DNA of 64,000 nt from Cristatella mucedo. Its lineage: Eukaryota; Bryozoa; Phylactolaemata; Cristatellidae. A model generated the notes under the pieces. The model made no database searches. It saw only the letters and a program-made list of their open reading frames with translations, and was not told the origin of the DNA. The stretch covers positions 1 to 64,000 of the forward strand of contig WPIO01000036.1 of the NCBI GenBank assembly GCA_009760855.2, read 5' to 3'. Position numbers and translations under genes: made by a program. Shown here one piece after another: positions 29,735 to 58,294 of the stretch (positions are counted from its first letter, which is position 1; the number at the start of each line of letters is the position of its first letter).

Positions 29735-30165
29735 AATTATACCTTGTAAATAACTGTGTACCTATATTTTGCACAAACGTCAAATCCTGTGGAGACCATG
29801 CATTTAGTTCGTATGCTCCTAAAGCCTGGAACTCACTCCAGATTTGCGTCACGACATCCACTGACTTGACCACGTTTAAAAAGAAATTAAAAGCCCACCT
29901 ATTTATGACATCATTAGTGGGTCCCTGCGATTCGTCCTTTATGTGCTTATGCATGCTGACACTTTTGCGTGCTGCCACTAACCACACTTGCATGCTGACT
30001 CTGTGTAAGTCACCCCTAACCATGTTATTCCTATTTTTATCAAGCATGATACCACTCACCATTCGATCAGGTTTCCTTTGCAGCAAATGTAACACACCTA
30101 GAAAGAGATTGAGTTCTCTATGGGCGCTTTATCAAGTGCATTGTTATTATTATCGTTCTTTAAGC
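29735..30165 (+). mobile_element. L2-like LINE 3' fragment
   Basis: The end of an L2/CR1-type reverse transcriptase frame (AFSSYAPKAWNSLQI, LTTFKKKLKAHLF) is followed by the typical 3' tail (GAAAGAGATTGAGTTCTCT, GCGCTTTATCAAGTGCATT). It lies between viral copy B and the second segmental duplication. Confidence 0.75.
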
Positions 30166-30250
30166 GTGCATGTCAAAGGATTCGAGCATGAAACAGAGCA
30201 CCCGAGCCATTTTCCTGGTCCGCGTGCAACGACCAATGCAGATCGCTCAC

Positions 30251-30520
30251 TCAGCAGCTCATGCAATTAGCAGCAGATGCCGCCTGCATCTCGCTCGGTC
30301 CACATTCGGTTGTGCTTCTTAACAGATTAGGCACATTGGACGAGTCCATCCGTTGGAAGAACAGTACAGCGAGCAGCAAAAAGCAAACGACCACTGTGAG
30401 AATGAGCAGCTTTTCAGCTGCTTCGTCATTAGCCTGAAGGCTGAGCTGCAGACGCTCGCTTCGATTGAGGTTCGCTCTCGCACCGGTTTCAGGGTAGCGC
30501 CTGCTACGTTCACGGCTCAC
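30251..30520 (-). CDS. Small transmembrane reading frame, copy 2
   Basis: An open frame of about 89 codons with a GTG or upstream start, an Arg-rich head, one membrane segment (LLILTVVVCFLLLAVLFF) and a Cys-containing tail. Its protein sequence is kept in copy 1, including the membrane segment, although the DNA differs at several sites. It may be an independent small gene or a 3' exon. The function is unknown. Confidence 0.35.
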   Translation of the reverse strand: MSRERSRRYPETGARANLNRSERLQLSLQANDEAAEKLLILTVVVCFLLLAVLFFQRMDSSNVPNLLRSTTECGPSEMQAASAANCMSC

Positions 30521-30619
30521 GCCTTTAGTCTCGTCGTACGCTGCGTCGCCTGAGGATCGTCACCATCATCGGTGGTCGTTAGACAGCCGAGCTCCTGTAG
30601 GCTCAAGCGATTGCTCCTT

Positions 30620-31825
30620 TCAAATGGCGACAAGCGATTGCTCCTTTAAAATTCCACTGTCGTGCTCGGTAGCGTTGCTGTCTTGCAATCGTGGACTTTT
30701 CAGTGAGGCCAGTTTGCTGCTTTGCCGTGAAATACTGGTGGTCTGGCTATCGGCACCGTGGCGTCCTACGATGGCAGTGAGGCTTTTTCTGAACTTGGAA
30801 GAAGTCAGGCAATAGACGAGAAAGCTCACAGAACAGCCACCATATTGGAAGAGGTTAACGATAGTCCACGGAAGGCGAGAGCGAGCACTGCTTTCTCGGT
30901 CTGAAGACCATTCCCAGAGAATAAACACTGACACGGGCACCATTGTTATTAGGAAGAATACGTTTATCACCAGAACCGTAATGGTTATGCGACGCGAACT
31001 TGCAGTCACCCTTGCAGAGGGGCAATTCTTGCGATTGCGAAGAGTGGCCACCGTTAGAACGTTACACGGCAGAATAACGGCGGCTGGAACCAAGGAGTAG
31101 AGCAGCAAGTCCAAATATGCCCACACCGATTGGTAGAGCCACTCTTCCCCGTGCATGCCACAATCGCCTTCATCGTTGTGGCTCAGTAGGGTTGGCAGCA
31201 TGGCGCCGACGGCCAAGAGGATGGCTGCGAGGGCAACGACTACGGCGACAGCGAAGCGCCTCGAGCACAATCGCTGGTAGTGCAAGGGCGCTCGAACGGC
31301 GACCAATCGCTCAGCGGCGACGCTTGCCTGTATCCAAGCGTGTAGCTGCAGTGAGAAGTACGTTAAATAAACGTGGGCCCGGCATCCTGCTTCCGACGCG
31401 TACTCGGCGTTATCGAGGTCAACTAGCTCGTTGCTATAGTGAAAGACAAGGCCCTTCAGTAGGCCCGTCGAAGCCACCAATAAGCCGGAGATGGCGTTGG
31501 CCACTATATGAACGCTGACGGTCAGGGAACGAAGGCGACGGCTGGCCAAGGCCGCCACAATGGACAGAAGGTGCCCAAAGATTGCGAGAGCAAGAAATAC
31601 CGAGCCGGCTAAAATCCATAACCATTGACTGGCGTCCGTCTCGGGCCAGCGAACTGCGTCCGAGCTATTCGCATCGTCACCTGTCGGTTTCAGCTCTTCA
31701 AGGTCTGCGCCGGTGCTGGCCGTTTCGTTATGAAAGTCGCTGGCGTTCATGATTGGCAGTTGTCCTACGATTTGAGTGTCCTGGCTTGTGGCCACAAGCC
31801 TGCCGATAGTTACTGGCGACCCCAA
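30620..31825 (-). CDS. Atypical class A GPCR, copy 2
   Basis: An intact frame of 401 codons. The first 110 residues are nearly identical to those of the gene at 23719-24918. The segment between TM2 and TM3 differs sharply (KGLVFHYSNELVDLDN against QDLILHSSSRQVNIRN), and loops and TM5-TM6 differ at many positions. It has the same disulphide Cys pair and the same ERLVAVRAPL motif, and also lacks the class A hallmarks of TM1, TM2 and TM7. The C-terminus is longer (ILKEQSLVAI). It is probably a paralogue with a different ligand. Confidence 0.75.
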   Translation of the reverse strand: MGSPVTIGRLVATSQDTQIVGQLPIMNASDFHNETASTGADLEELKPTGDDANSSDAVRWPETDASQWLWILAGSVFLALAIFGHLLSIVAALASRRLRSLTVSVHIVANAISGLLVASTGLLKGLVFHYSNELVDLDNAEYASEAGCRAHVYLTYFSLQLHAWIQASVAAERLVAVRAPLHYQRLCSRRFAVAVVVALAAILLAVGAMLPTLLSHNDEGDCGMHGEEWLYQSVWAYLDLLLYSLVPAAVILPCNVLTVATLRNRKNCPSARVTASSRRITITVLVINVFFLITMVPVSVFILWEWSSDRESSARSRLPWTIVNLFQYGGCSVSFLVYCLTSSKFRKSLTAIVGRHGADSQTTSISRQSSKLASLKSPRLQDSNATEHDSGILKEQSLVAI

Positions 31826-32483
31826 CGATGCGCACCCCTATCAGTAACGGTAATGACGATAAATGATCACTTGCACAGTTTCCTAAAAGAACTTAGTCTC
31901 TACCCAAGCGATTTGCCGGTGTCGCGAAAGCAAATGAGTACCTTCTCGTTTGACTCGACGATGTGTCTCGCCGCCTGAGCACAGTGAACGACACGTTGTC
32001 TTCCGAAAGCGGCGTTGTCAGCCAGTGAGCATTGTAGCCTGACTACCACGAGATCTGTGCTGCTGCTTCTCTTCGCAGCGGCGATCGCTGGAGCCTCCGC
32101 TCAGCCGACGGCCCGACGACTTAAAGTTATGTTCCCCCAATACGTCCGGCCCGGCGGTTGCTCCTGCAACCTAGTCAGGCAATGATTAATTGCTTCCTGG
32201 TAAGAAAACCCGGTGATTCAAACCGTACTCGGCGGTTTTAAATTCTGGGTATTGCCGCAAAGTGTCCGATACACGACGTGCTTGCGGAAGATGCTTCATA
32301 TGTATCGCTGAGAATTAGTTCGACCGCCGACAGTATTTAAGCGAGTCATTCTGAAAGCACCGTTCCAACCCTCTTTAGAGTGTAATCGCGCTTGGAAATT
32401 GTGAATCATATGAAACCTCTTGCACTGTAGCTGAGAGCTTTTAATTTAAGCTGCTTGCGAAGCTACTTGAGAATTGAGATCGA

Positions 32484-34999
32484 TGAGTAGTACCTGAATT
32501 CGATACCAATGTTTGTTAGTGTCAATGTTGCCGTTTTAGCGCTCTAATTCATAACTCGAACATGGGCGGTATTAACTGCTGTTGCATTTAGGGCCTAAAC
32601 ACGATGGCATCATCAATACCATCGCTTAAACTTTAGTTGATGGTACTGATAGTGATAATAATAGCTCGCTTGTACAGCATTATAGGAGAACTTAACCTCT
32701 ATGTGGACGCTACACTCACTACCAGTTGCAAAGGAGTCACTACAAGGGTTAATATCAAGTATGCAACAGCAAACGATTATTATGTTGAGGACGGTATTCC
32801 AAAGTAGACGCGAAAAATCTCGTGATTACAGAAAAAAATTTGGGTTCTCTGAGGGCGCTACACAAATTTATTATTATAATAATTATTATTATCATTATAC
32901 ACGTAACTAGCGTACAAGTCGTGGATGGGATGCTGCTTTCGGTCGCTGACCGCAGACCGTAATGGTTGCAGTTCGGCACTCGATTTCAATTTAAAGGGGC
33001 CGTCGAAGTACACTTCTCTACCTCAAGCCCTGACCCCCAATATACAAGCAAAAAGTCTCCGTGAGACTCCACAAGAACAGCCGCCCCCGGAGCCACTGTT
33101 ACACAGCAATGGCAGCAGCAGATCCGTGCATCGTAGAAGCACGAAAGCTGCAATATGGTGCAGAGGACTAGTTGTCTTCTTTGATTGGGATATGAACTTC
33201 AGAATGATGTCACTCGTGGCCTTGATAGGTGCTGCATGGAATTGAGGGACAGGATTCCATAGCAGATGACAGGATTCCATAGGCGATGCTGCTACCTGAA
33301 GATGGACTCCCTGACCTTGTCTATCTTCTTGATTAAGAAGCAAAAGAAGCGATTAACTCCATGATCTTACCTATTTTGAGCGATCGACTGCCTGATCTTG
33401 TCTATCTCGTTGACAAAAAAGCCAGAGAAGCGATAGGCTCGATCATTGCAAGCATCAACGGGTAAGGAGCCAGCCTGGGAGCAGTGCAGTTTGCATACTT
33501 TCAGCTACGTAGCAATGCGAAAATTCGGGCCTACCTAGACTACATCCAAGTTGGTTAATGAATTCATGACATCCTGTCTCGACTTATGTTACTTACCACA
33601 GTCGTTCCTCGATTATCACGGTTAATCAGTTCCAGACATTTACCGCGATAAGTGAAGTTCGTTGAAGCAGGATTCTTTATTTATAAATCGGATATTTTCG
33701 TAGTTAGAGCAGAGAAAAGTTGTTCACGACCATTTAAATACGATTTTAACGTTTTCAGAGCCTTCTGGACAAGAAATAACAACCTCGTAGTCACCATTAC
33801 ACTCGTATTAAGAGAAACGAACTTACGTGAGGCTGAGTCGATCAGGGGCCTGGACAGGAAGAGGATAGAATAGCCAATCAGTGAACAACAAGCTTTAATT
33901 GAGTTGGTTTTACCACTCGATTTTTGGAAAGAAGTTCTTGCCCACACACAAGGAGTGGTCGAGCGGCTGCACCTGGCGTTTAAGGAGGATTTTCGGGGGG
34001 GGGGAGGAGAGGGTGCTCGAATACACAGGCTAACAGTCCATACGTACAGTAGTTTTAATTTTAATAAGGGGGACGTACAATTGACTAGGACAACCAATAC
34101 TGTGAGGTATCGCTGACTCAGACAACCGACCCAAGTACTGCAAGCGCCCGAAACACAATCAGAGATGCCACAAACAGCTGCTGCTCCTCGACTAATTATA
34201 ATAATAATACATAAGTTTAGCAGCCAGAGATTCTAATCTCTTCTTAAGCACTTTACATTTGCTCCAAAGGAAGCATTATCGAATGGTTAGCGTTGTGAAT
34301 GCTTAATGACAACAAGCTTAACATAGAGGTGACATGCACAGGGTCAGTATGGAAATACAGTGGTTAGTGGCAGCATACAGTGTCAGAACGCTCAGGCACA
34401 CGATGAAGCTGTAAAATCAGCTAACCTTAAACTTTCTAAATATTAAGATTAGTAGTATTCGTATTAGTATTATTAGTATAAGGATTTCCCATCACGTCTT
34501 TGTGGCAGCAGCTTGCCTCACATGGTTCTGCTACAAGATACGACACTTGTCTGAGATACCGTCGTATATATATTTCGAAAATGTCAAAACAGCAAGTTTA
34601 AGGCTCTACGGTCAAAGAACACGTTTGGCTGCCAGCTTTTCTATCCACTTGATGTTGTCGGTTACTACCTGCATTCTTGTATTTGTGCTGCGACATCGTC
34701 AAATTAGTCAAAGAAAGCATAATGCAGGAGCATTTCCCACTGCTCAATGTTTGCACAGTGAGGGCTGAAGAGCTGAAGCTCGGCCGGCAAAGCAGACTGG
34801 CTTAGACAGGCACAGCGCTGGCAGCTGTGACCAGCAGCAGCCGGTTGCCGACGGTGCTGTCGACGAGTAACCAGCAGCAGACAGGCTCTCTGCGGTGGCA
34901 CTCGCGAGCTGGCGCTGCATCTGGCAAACCACGTGCTTGGCACGCCCGATCGCATGCTTTTGCAGCATCCTGCACCCAGCATCTGCACGGCTTTCCTGG
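32484..34999. other. Host intergenic DNA with L2 remnants
   Basis: No gene is recognised. L2-like 3' tails are seen at about 32,690-32,900 (plus, ending in ATT repeats) and 34,190-34,430 (minus). A short reverse transcriptase remnant lies at 33,500-33,590 (YFQLRSNAKIRAYLD). The NOSIP 3' untranslated region must begin below 35,000, but I see no clear poly(A) signal. Confidence 0.45.
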
Positions 35000-52167
<17,168 letters not shown>

Positions 52168-52288
52168 GGCTGTAGCTAGCGGCGCACAATGACAGCGTAA
52201 ACGGAAGTAGAGGGTGCTCCCAGAACTCCTTGCTATTTCCGTTTTGTGTACCGGCGGCTTCGCGTGAGGCACGCAAGAGCTGGCAGAA
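52168..52288. promoter_or_regulatory. Shared bidirectional promoter of NOSIP and API5
   Basis: Only 121 bases separate the two start codons, so both 5' untranslated regions and the promoter must share this space or overlap. An ETS-type site CGGAAGT lies at 52202-52208 and a second one (CGGAAAT on the minus strand) at 52235-52241. There is no TATA box. This is the layout of a housekeeping divergent promoter. Confidence 0.75.
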
Positions 52289-55200
52289 ATGACGACAGTG
52301 GAAGAGCTTTACAAATATTATGAAATTTTAACGGATTCGAAAGATAAAGCCAGTACGGTTAGTTCATTTTTGCGTGACTGGCTGCACTTGAGGAGAACTT
52401 GGTGTTGGCCATTGTTCTGCGCTGCCGGCGCTAGGTTCGCCTCGTCTCGGTAACCGATCTTTGGTCGTCGTCGTCACCTGTTGGATAGCATTGACGATGA
52501 AGCGCCTGCCTATAAGCTTTATTGCTGTTAAAGGCTGGTTATTACTGAAGCCTTTCGTGGGCCGCGAGAGCCCATTTAAAGCTATCGGTCACCGCATTTC
52601 GCACTGTCCGTTGCCGTCGTTAAATTGTAATGTAATGTACAGCAGTCGATGGGACTTGACTGCGCCTCTAGATGGCCTGCAGCAAACAATGCTTCAGCCT
52701 GTGTGAGTAGTCATCGACTGTCATCATTGCGTTCGTCGTTTTTCCGTAGCACGAGAAAGAATACCTTGTCATTTTGGAAGCAGTTAAAGGCGGTCCGAGC
52801 GAGAAGCGCCTCGCGTCTCAGCTGATCACCAGGTTTTTTAAATACTTCCCTCATTTGGCTGCCAAGGCAATTAACTCTCAACTGGATCTATGCGAAGACG
52901 AGGATGTAACGGTGAGTTGTGTGCAGCTGGCACGCATTGCGTTATCGGCTGGCGATTTGCTTTAGAACGAAGTCGCTCGTATAGCTATGGATGAGTACGC
53001 TAAGGGAAAGTCAACGTCATTTCATAAACAGCATCGTTGTCGTGGTTTTTAAGAGTAGGATAAAGGTTGTGTGTGGTCACGAATGATTGAATACATTCTA
53101 CATCCAATCTTTATTATTAAGATGTTAATTGATACTTCTTGCATGCTACATATGCAATGTGGGTGTGGAAAATGTAAGTACAGTTGACTACGCTGATAAA
53201 AAAACGCTCGGGTCGGCAAGTGACCATTCTTATAGGTGAAGTGAGACTGTAGCTAGAGCAAATCTGGGATTACGGAACTGCTGTTCCTCTCAGTGGAATA
53301 TTCCTATATCCGATATTCTTATACGCAGAGTTGACTGTTTTGTGCGTTTTGGTATGTATGAATGTCCAGTTCTGTGGCGAGTTACACCATTTTTGGTGTT
53401 GGACCGATTAGGACTTTTGCGTCACACATCGGAAGCAAACTTGCAACTCACAGTAATGGCAATGCTCATCCTATTGGGGATAGAAAGCGACTTCAGGGAT
53501 TCGCGGATTTAGGAGTGCTGTGTGTGATTCAGTCGTTGATGATTATTTGTGTTTTTGGTTTGTAAGCCTTTTTTCTACCAGTAGAATCTGTGAACTGACT
53601 TCATCTTCATGCTGCCAGCAATGTTTTAGGTGCACCCTCAGTACATAATCTTAACAGTGCAATTTGTATGTAGTAATTTCAGATGGCATATTCCACAGAT
53701 ATTGTAGTTCTCTTTCGAAGGACCTCGACCTAGCTGCCGAGCTGCGATTTCAATACATAGCTGTATTGGTACCATCCACTTTTGTGCAAGTCCCATTAAA
53801 TGCCAATCCAACATAAAACTCGGAAGCTAGGCTTGTTTCTCATGAGTGGCGCAGTTGCCACTTCTCACAGACATGCACTGGCTCCCAATCAAGCAGCACA
53901 TTGACCTCATGGTTCGGCCACTCGCTTAAAAAATACCAGCTGATTTAACAGCATCTTTTGTATAGCGACAGAATAGCCTTTACGGCTATCACCACCTCTT
54001 GCAGTGGCATTAAAGGATAGCCCACTGCAGGATTCGAACCCACGACTTCGGGACCAAGGTCATGAAAAGCAATCGCCTTACCGATTGTGCCATCACAGCT
54101 TTTATGTCCATTCATTCTCTGGCTCCAGCCTACCTATCAGAACTACTCCCCCACCAGGCTAAGTATCGTGCTACTTGCTTTTCTTACTCAAATCATTTAG
54201 CTATACCTTGTACGACCCACAAATTCTTTGGAGGCTGCTTTTAGTTCGTATGCTACCTAAGCCTGAAACCTACTCCTGACTGACGGGTTCGACATTTCCT
54301 GACTAGACATTAAAAAAAAGCTTAGAATGCAATTGTTTATCTTAGCATTTAGTGGGTCCTTATGATTTGTTCTTTTTGTGTTTGTGTGCTGACACTGTGC
54401 ATGCCACCACTAACCACTTTTTACATATTGACACTGTGGGTTTGCCCTCTTACCATTTTATGCTTGTTGACATTATGTAAGTTACTGCTAATCATATGAT
54501 CATGCTTCATATATAGCATAATAAAGTGCCTAGAAAGAGATTGATAATAATAACGCACTTGAAAAAGCGCCCTCAGAGAACTCAATCTCTTTCTAGGCGC
54601 TTTACATTTGCTGCAAAGGGAAACGCGATTGAATGGTGAGTAATATCATGCTTGATAAACAATATGAATAACATGGTTAGGGGTGACATGCACAGGGTAA
54701 GCATGCAAGTGTGGTTAGTGGCAGCATGCACAGTGTCAGCACGCACAAGCACATGAATGACGAATAACAGTGACCCAGTAAATGCTGTCCTAAATAGGTG
54801 TTTTTAAGTTCTTTTTAAATGTGGTCAAGTCAGGGGATGTTGCGACGCAAGTCGGGAGTGAGTTCCAGGGTTTGGGAGTATACGAACTAAATGCACGGTC
54901 TCCATAGTATTTGAGGTTTGTACGAGATATTGGTAAACTGTTGGATTCCGAAAAGCGAATGGTACTATGCTTGGACTGGTGGGGGAGTAGATCTGAGAGA
55001 TAGGCTGTAGCCGTAGAATGCAGTGACCTAAAAGTGAGCGACAAAACCTTGAAGTCGATCCGTTGCTGCACTGGTAGCTAGTGCAGGTCGGCGAGAAGTG
55101 GAGTAATGTGGCAACTGCGAAGCTCACGACAGACAAGCCTAGCTGCAGAGTTTTGCACCTGATTGCACATACCGGTAGGCCAACAAGCAATGAGTTACAG

Positions 55201-58200
55201 AAGTCGACGGATGTGACAAATGCATGGACCAACTTAGACATGGTATCCTTATCTAAACAAGCCCGAATTTTAGCAATGTTATGTATCTGAAAGTAGGCAG
55301 ACTTGATTGTGGAGCTGATGTAGTCGTCTAACGAGGTCACTTTGGAACATGACACCTAGATTTCGAACTGATTCAACAGGAGATATGCTGGCAGAGCCAA
55401 TTTTGAGCGGCAGCCTTTCCAATTTCTGAATCAAATGGTTTGCCCATAGCTTAAATTCTCCGAGGGCACTATGTAAATCTATTGTTATTATTATTATTCT
55501 TATTATTTCTTGTGCTCGTCATTGCATTTGTGAACATTCTCAATGCAACTGATGCTTGTGATACATGAAGCCATATTTTTCCTTTGCCGTCACTGTGTGA
55601 AAGCCATGTTCTCTATGTCCAAGTCTGTGTCTGTGTACATGTACTTTCGATAATGACAACAAAGCAACGTGTCACCTTGTTACTTTCACTGTCTCATCTA
55701 GATTCGCAAGCAGGCCATTAGAGATCTGCCACTTTTGTGTAAGGACAGTCCCGAGAACTTGCCACGGATAGCCGACGTGCTGGCACAGCTGTTGCAGACC
55801 GAGGATGCCGGAGAGCTCAACCTAGTCCAGACGTCACTTCTCTCTCTTATTAGGAAGGACGTTAAAGGTGTGAGGATAGCTTTTTAGCATATCGGCTTGC
55901 CTGGGCTGCTCCAAAATATAGTTTGATATGCATCGTGTCTCGTTTTGTTCCAGGTGGACTTCAAGGATTATTCACTCAGATTGAGAGTGGTGAAGACGTT
56001 GTCAGGGAGAGAGCCATTAAATTTCTTGCTGCCAAGCTGAAAGTGCTATCTGAAGAAGTCATTACCAAGCAAATTGAAGACTACATTATTGAGCAGACAA
56101 AAAAGGTGATAATTTTCTTTTTGACAGATTAAATTTACATGTCCACGCACAGCCTAGCGATGATCTTTGATATGTACCTAGAAAATCATGCCTGCAATTG
56201 AAGTTTTCCGTACACTTCGATTAGAAGTGCAGTGCTTTGCTCGCTCCGATATATGAAGTAATTTTTCTGGAGTCGCCTTGAAGTGTAGCGGTTTCTTGGC
56301 CTGTCGGACACATTTTTCCTGGTCCTCTTTATGTATCTTCGAGCTGCCAGCTGGGCGCTGGTGTGTTTATGCATGCATGTGTGTGTGCGCGTGCGCGTGT
56401 GTGAACCCGCAAGTGCGGAAGAAGTTACTTGTGTGATGAGATTTTGCAATGGCCACTGAAGCGCTTTGCTATTTATTCTGTGCTACTGCTGTGCTTGTGC
56501 TTGTCTGCAGTTGCTCTGACACGACCGCTTGGACGTTTTTGTGTCGTCCTTCCAGGTTCTTAAGGATGTCACTGGTGATGAGTTCATGATTTTCGTTAGC
56601 ATACTATCCGGTCTCAAAACCATGGCCACAGTCCAAGGTCGCCAGCAGCTGGTCGAGGTCATCACGGAGCAGGCTGGCCTCGGCGAGCCTTTCGAGGTGC
56701 GGCGCCGCCGTCGTACGCTACGCTTTGACTTTCTTTCTGCTCCGAGCTCGCTGTCTTTTAACTGCCAGCATGGATCCTTCCGTGTTCCAGGGCACCAATT
56801 CCGACAGCGTGGACAGGCTGGTCCAGTGCTGCAAGCAAGCCGCCACGCTCTTCTCGGTAAGTCTTTTGTGGCACCCGTGGCCGATGCCGAGCATGTAATG
56901 ATGTTACTGTCTGCCTGCTAATCCCGATTCTGAGCCTGAGAGTAAGTCGGTCGTGGGGGATATAGCGGGCATACTAGGTACTCGCGGCGGGGCATACTAA
57001 GTACTTGCGTTCAGCAGTGCTGTCCCTCCACGAGCCCTCTGCCCAGGGATCCTCTTAGCTACTGGCGCGTGCTTGCAACCAACCGGTGCTCGGAAATCGG
57101 TTGCATAGCGCTAGGCCGCCGCTGGCCTGTGCCATCGTGGTCGCCGGACCTCAGCCAGTCCCTGCCCCCTCTGCGCTCGATCGTTTGTCCCCAGGCTCAG
57201 CCTTCGAGTGTGTGACAAACTTTATCGCCGTGTGCAGGAATGTGCTTGTAGCTCGACTTTCTTCCCGTGGGAAGAGGCTTGGCCCCAGAAGCATGTTTCT
57301 CGGGTTTGACTCTTAAGTCTAGGTGAAAAGCCCCAAAAACTAGTAGAAATCCGGTTGTTGAAGGCTATCTGTGCACAAGTGCTTGCATCAGATGCAAATG
57401 CAGGAGAAGCTTAGGCGCTGGCTGGAATCTTGAGAAGCTAAGAGACTGACTTCTATCGGAGCAAGTTGAGATTGTTTTAGTTTTGTGGAGCGGAGCTCTG
57501 GGCCTTAGCTGCTGTAGAATTGAGGTTTGGCTCCATGTGAGACCGAGGACATTTGCCCTTTCTTTACCAAAGGTAGCTCCAGCTAAGGCCATTGGGACTG
57601 TGCAAGCTCGGATGCTCGGATCGGCACTGTTCTTTTTCTCCTGTAAAAGCACTGGCACCCCCACCTACTCCTGTGCATGTGTGCGTGCATGGGCACACTG
57701 AATGAGGCAACAGGCTGTTGAAGTGATAAATAAATTTAATGACTCGTGGCCCTGGTTTGTCATCCTTAGATGTGTGTGTGTGTGTGTGTGTGTGCGCGTG
57801 TGTGTGTGCGCGCGCACATGCATGCGTGTTCGCCTGCACATGCTTAAGATGCTTAAGTGGGCTGGCCTAACTGCCGATCAATCCTTTTTGTTTCAGAGGA
57901 ATGTTCATTCCACGAAGTTTGTGGCCTATTTTTGCGACAGTGTCCTGCCATCGCTGGACAAGGTGACTGATTCTACCACCGCAGCAACAGACGCAGGCGC
58001 TGCCGGAGGCGATCCTGCCGCCGGTGCCACGGTGGCTGCTACCTTGGGCGTGGCCACCAGAGGTGTTCGCCTCGAGCTAGTCAAGCTGCTTGCAGATATC
58101 GTGCCCTTCAGTCCGAATCTGGACGAGCTGCCCCGTCGTGTCGAGGCCGTCTACAATTGCCTTCTGGTAAGCGAGCTCGTCAGCCGCAACTCTGTGCCTG

Positions 58201-58223
58201 TCGCTGGGAGCTTTTTGTGCTGG

Positions 58224-58294
<71 letters not shown>

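Larger units (their letters stand above)
30174..32483. repeat. Segmental duplication, copy 2
   Basis: Matches 23178-25575. The 5' flank of the GPCR gene (about 31,500-32,470) is nearly identical to copy 1. Homology ends at GAGTAGTA near 32,490. Confidence 0.85.
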
